A stretch of DNA of 35,171 nucleotides, from assembly GCF_030146175.1 (NCBI RefSeq), contig NZ_JASLCE010000025.1, positions 1 through 35,171 of the forward strand, written 5' to 3'. Position 1 is the first letter of the stretch, and each line of letters opens with the position of its first letter. The notes beneath the pieces are model-generated. The model did no database searches and had not been told where the DNA came from. It saw only the letters and a program-made list of their open reading frames with translations. Positions 32,340 to 35,171 of the stretch are shown in pieces. The translations under genes were made by a program, and so were the position numbers. Origin of the DNA: Flavobacterium sp. (GTDB lineage: Bacteria > Bacteroidota > Bacteroidia > Flavobacteriales > Flavobacteriaceae).

Positions 32340-35171
32340 TTAATAAATTACTTTAACTGTTGTCGTTTTATTATCTTCAGCCGTAACCTGAACCAATAAC
32401 ACTTGTTGTGCTACAGAAAGATCTGTGATCACCAATGTATTGTTGTTTACTTTTGCTTTTTGATATACCAGACGTCCGTTGATATCGAAAATAGTCACCT
32501 CTTTAATTGAAGTATTTTTAGTTTCGATATGTAATGTTGCGTTTTGTTTGTATACTACCACTGCATTCGCATCCAATGTAGCATCGATCGTTCCCAATGT
32601 AGTTTTGTATACTATCTCAAAACGGTTATCGAAAGTCCCTTCTGCCGATGCAAACGTATACGCTCCGTTTTTCAGGTTGTGTACTGTTCCATTGTTTGCA
32701 TTATCTTTTAAATAAACATCCTGATTTCCGGTGAACAATCCGTCGAATGAAGACAAGGTGATCGTGTAGTTACCAGCAGTAGCCGCTTTAAATCCTAATG
32801 CAACCACGTCGTTATCGTTAAAAGGCAACGCACGTCCCTGAATGGTATAATCGGCTGCTTCAATTTTCGAAGACAAGCTGCTTCCTGTATTTCCGAAAGC
32901 CAATCCGTCGTATCCTCTATCCACTCCTGCTGTAGCGCCTTGTGCATACGCCACTAAGATTTGGTTAAAAGCCGTTCCGGAATCGTTAGTCAGATTTAAC
33001 CAGATACGGTGTCTTTCGATTTCTTCCGGAGTTGCGGTAGTACTACCAGCTACACCTCTAAAGAATTGATTGTTATTATCTGCCGTACGCATTGTATTTG
33101 CAAAGCTTACATTTCCACCAGCCGGTAAGGATTTTACTAGGAATCCTTGTCCTACCTGAATTTTACCGTTCGGTACATTGGCCGGAACTCCTGAAGTTCC
33201 CAAAGTAGCCGCAACTCCTCCCGATCCCGGTGTCCATGTAGCATAGTTGGTTCCCGCCGGGAATTGCCCCTGAGCGTTCATCGTTAATGTATGTGCATAG
33301 AAATATAACGTTCCGTCGATCGTTACGTTATTATTTAAGAAAGTCGTTCCGTCGATAACCGATGGGTAAGGATTTCCTACAAGGTTGTATCCTGTTCCGG
33401 TTGTTTCTAATGTGAATGTAACGTTTCCGTTATTTGGTTTTCCAACAAAAACTCCTTCCCAAGCCGCAGCCGGAGATGTTTGATAGTTGTTTGGCGCTCG
33501 TACTGCAAATCCTTTACCCGGTACAAATGTAGAAGTAGCGGTTAAACCTGTATTCACATAGGTATTAGTCGTTGTCTGATAAGTATAGAAACGGTTTGTT
33601 AAGGTGTTTGGTGAGAAACCGAAAAGGTTTTGTGCTTCAACCGGTGCTGACCATAATGTATGATCAAGTCTTACGATTGGTGCAGAATTTCGGTGTACGG
33701 TTACGGCACCAGTATTTGCGATCGCGTTTGTTTGGATTAGGTTGGCGTTGTTTTCGATTACAAAATCAGCAGCCGTCATGTTGTTAACCACATCGTTTAC
33801 AACAGTAATATTTGTTCCCGATACCAAACGGAACGATCCTGAGTTTAACGTTAGTTTTTTAGCGGTAAACACACCGTTTGCATTGGTGTTATATGCTCCG
33901 GCAATAACGGCTTCGATTGTTGCCGTTGGTCCGGTAACATTCGACCATGCCGTTCCATTCCAGGTTGCAGTTGTCACAGTTGTAGTCACATCAATTACGT
34001 TGGAATTCGCCGATGTTGTTGATGCATTTTTTGCGCGAACTCTATAGTGGTACGTTGTATTTGGGTTTAATCCGGTCACCACATAAGAAGTAACATTACC
34101 CACATTTCTATCCTCATATCCAGTTACAAACGAAGGTGCTACAGCAGTATAATTAATCGTTACCTCATCGATATAACCAACTCCACTTCCGTTTTCAAAT
34201 ACGATTTTCACATCGCTTGCAGTTTCGTTAACGTTTACAACATATTCATCAAATACGTTATCCAACGGGAATGATTCCAATAAAGTAGTTACTCCATTTA
34301 CAATTTTACTTACTTTTAAAGTACTGGCTCCTGATCCTCTTTTTGCAGAGAATGTTACCGATGTTACTTTTGAAAAACTTGGTGATGTCATTTTACCATC
34401 ACTAGCTCGTAACTGTGCTCCGTATCCGTCCACGGCATTAGACACAGACGCTCGGATCACTGCAGTTACATTCCAGCTACCAGTTCCAAGAGTTACTGTT
34501 CCGGATCCGTAACCTGTTGTATTTAATCCTGATTCGAATGATTCTAAAACATTAGCAGTTGCCGAAGTTGAGAATGAAGCGTACTCACTCACATCCAAAA
34601 GGTAGGCTGTAGCCTGTGGAACCGCATTCCAATGTGCTGTAAAATCGTTAGCATTTACTGCCGTTGCTGCTGTTGCTACCGGCTCAGCAATTGCTGTAAT
34701 ATTAGCCGTAAGTCCAGTTGGCTGTACTACGTTATAGTTGGCTGCTGCCGATCCGGAGATAGTATATCCGGTTACCGTTACTGCAATTCCGTTTCCTATC
34801 GCTGATGAAGCAAATGTTGCCACCGGTGTTCCACCTAAGATTACGTTGGCTACATCGGCTGCCAATACTCCGGTAAGTGTTGGTGTTCCTGATAAGGTTG
34901 CCGCAGTAGTTCCATCGGCTACTTTATTGTTTGCCGTTACTCCTGTAACGGTTGCATTTCTTTTTGATACGGTTAAAGTACGTACTACATCGGCAGCGGC
35001 ATTATAATTCGCATCTCCAACCTGAGAAGCGGTAATATTGGTTGTTCCAGCTCCTATGATCGTTACGGTATTCCCTGTAATCGTTGCTACTGCCGGATTA
35101 CTACTCGTATAGGTAACCGTCAATCCAGAACTGGCTGTTCCCGTTAAGGCAAAATCCGCGTCACCATATTG
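32340..35171 (-). CDS. Large T9SS-exported surface protein, 3' part (Ig-like, YDG and FN3-like domains, type A sorting domain)
   Basis: The frame is open to the right window edge (the last 16 codons before 35123 continue into it), so the start is outside; the TTG at 35123 is internal. 943 residues are visible. Going inward: a Big/MBG-like Ig domain (SNPAVATITGNTVTIIGAG), a YDG-type repeat (ATVTGVTANNKVADGTT to YNVVQPTGLTANI), a fibronectin-III-like domain split by a lectin-like insert (AHWNAVPQATAYLLDVS, then YVVTGLNPNTTYHYRVRA), and a module with TLWSAPVEAQ, VFVGKPNNG, LVGNPYPS, VGQGFLV and RGYDGLAFG. The last ~75 residues are a type A T9SS sorting domain (VTIFDINGRLVYQ, VLLVQVTAED). It is exported to the cell surface. 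The VFVGKPNNG module matches that of the protein at 1-1857. Confidence 0.87.
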   Translation of the reverse strand, partial: QYGDADFALTGTASSGLTVTYTSSNPAVATITGNTVTIIGAGTTNITASQVGDANYNAAADVVRTLTVSKRNATVTGVTANNKVADGTTAATLSGTPTLTGVLAADVANVILGGTPVATFASSAIGNGIAVTVTGYTISGSAAANYNVVQPTGLTANITAIAEPVATAATAVNANDFTAHWNAVPQATAYLLDVSEYASFSTSATANVLESFESGLNTTGYGSGTVTLGTGSWNVTAVIRASVSNAVDGYGAQLRASDGKMTSPSFSKVTSVTFSAKRGSGASTLKVSKIVNGVTTLLESFPLDNVFDEYVVNVNETASDVKIVFENGSGVGYIDEVTINYTAVAPSFVTGYEDRNVGNVTSYVVTGLNPNTTYHYRVRAKNASTTSANSNVIDVTTTVTTATWNGTAWSNVTGPTATIEAVIAGAYNTNANGVFTAKKLTLNSGSFRLVSGTNITVVNDVVNNMTAADFVIENNANLIQTNAIANTGAVTVHRNSAPIVRLDHTLWSAPVEAQNLFGFSPNTLTNRFYTYQTTTNTYVNTGLTATSTFVPGKGFAVRAPNNYQTSPAAAWEGVFVGKPNNGNVTFTLETTGTGYNLVGNPYPSVIDGTTFLNNNVTIDGTLYFYAHTLTMNAQGQFPAGTNYATWTPGSGGVAATLGTSGVPANVPNGKIQVGQGFLVKSLPAGGNVSFANTMRTADNNNQFFRGVAGSTTATPEEIERHRIWLNLTNDSGTAFNQILVAYAQGATAGVDRGYDGLAFGNTGSSLSSKIEAADYTIQGRALPFNDNDVVALGFKAATAGNYTITLSSFDGLFTGNQDVYLKDNANNGTVHNLKNGAYTFASAEGTFDNRFEIVYKTTLGTIDATLDANAVVVYKQNATLHIETKNTSIKEVTIFDINGRLVYQKAKVNNNTLVITDLSVAQQVLLVQVTAEDNKTTTVKVIY

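Noticed and set aside
1..35171. Search for a defence island, CRISPR array, prophage, integron, insertion sequence or tRNA
   Set aside because: No direct-repeat array, transposase, integrase, restriction gene or cloverleaf was seen; the gene content is core metabolism and envelope biogenesis.

Overview
The window is a piece of chromosome from a Flavobacterium-like member of the Bacteroidota (family Flavobacteriaceae). Support comes from type IX secretion (T9SS) type-A sorting domains on the two large surface proteins at the window edges, from promoters of the Bacteroidota type (TAnnTTTG at -7, sometimes with TTG at -33), from a DnaA of typical flavobacterial sequence, from a SurA/PpiC operon followed by MoxR, and from moderately AT-rich DNA with very AT-rich spacers. 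There is no rRNA, tRNA, CRISPR array, transposase or prophage. Most of the window is core genome.

Layout. 1-1857: 3' end of a T9SS-exported surface protein. 1942-4089: a secreted alpha/beta hydrolase facing hisS tail to tail, with a palindromic terminator and a dispersed palindromic repeat between them. 4313-6901: a MacB/FtsX-type permease without a partner ATPase, overlapping tail to tail with a GNAT-prmC operon. 6920-9292: ribD, a HAD phosphatase and a YigZ-family gene in one operon behind a textbook flavobacterial promoter. 9298-12521: a hot-dog thioesterase divergent from dnaA, then a low-molecular-weight tyrosine phosphatase and an RsmI-like methyltransferase in the dnaA operon. 12518-15875: a lysozyme-like protein, then the dapF-GNAT-mltG operon (cell wall). 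16066-17472: HtrA/DegP protease. 17613-21496: a long-form GAPDH facing a mitochondrial-type aconitase, with a second copy of the dispersed palindrome between them. 21839-24128: an OafA-like acyltransferase divergent from an uncharacterised membrane-anchored protein whose motifs resemble type II copper monooxygenases. 24203-29831: a minus-strand set of three periplasmic PpiC/SurA-type genes followed by moxR and a small membrane protein. 30077-31666: prfC (RF3). 31803-32280: two small tail-to-tail paralogues with a signal peptide, an acidic Pro/Gly/Asp linker and a PID/PIN-TM-basic tail. 32340-35171: the 3' part of a second large T9SS surface protein.

How the genes work together. Several loci serve the envelope: SurA-like chaperones, HtrA quality control, MltG and the lysozyme-like protein on peptidoglycan, DapF for meso-DAP, and the T9SS cargo proteins. 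The rest is central metabolism (GAPDH, aconitase, riboflavin), translation (HisRS, PrmC, RF3) and replication initiation (DnaA). The strongest leads for something undescribed are the copper-monooxygenase-like protein at 22992-24128, the small tripartite-tail pair at 31803-32280, and the 36-nt palindrome found in two tail-to-tail intergenic gaps. No large novel multi-gene system is evident.
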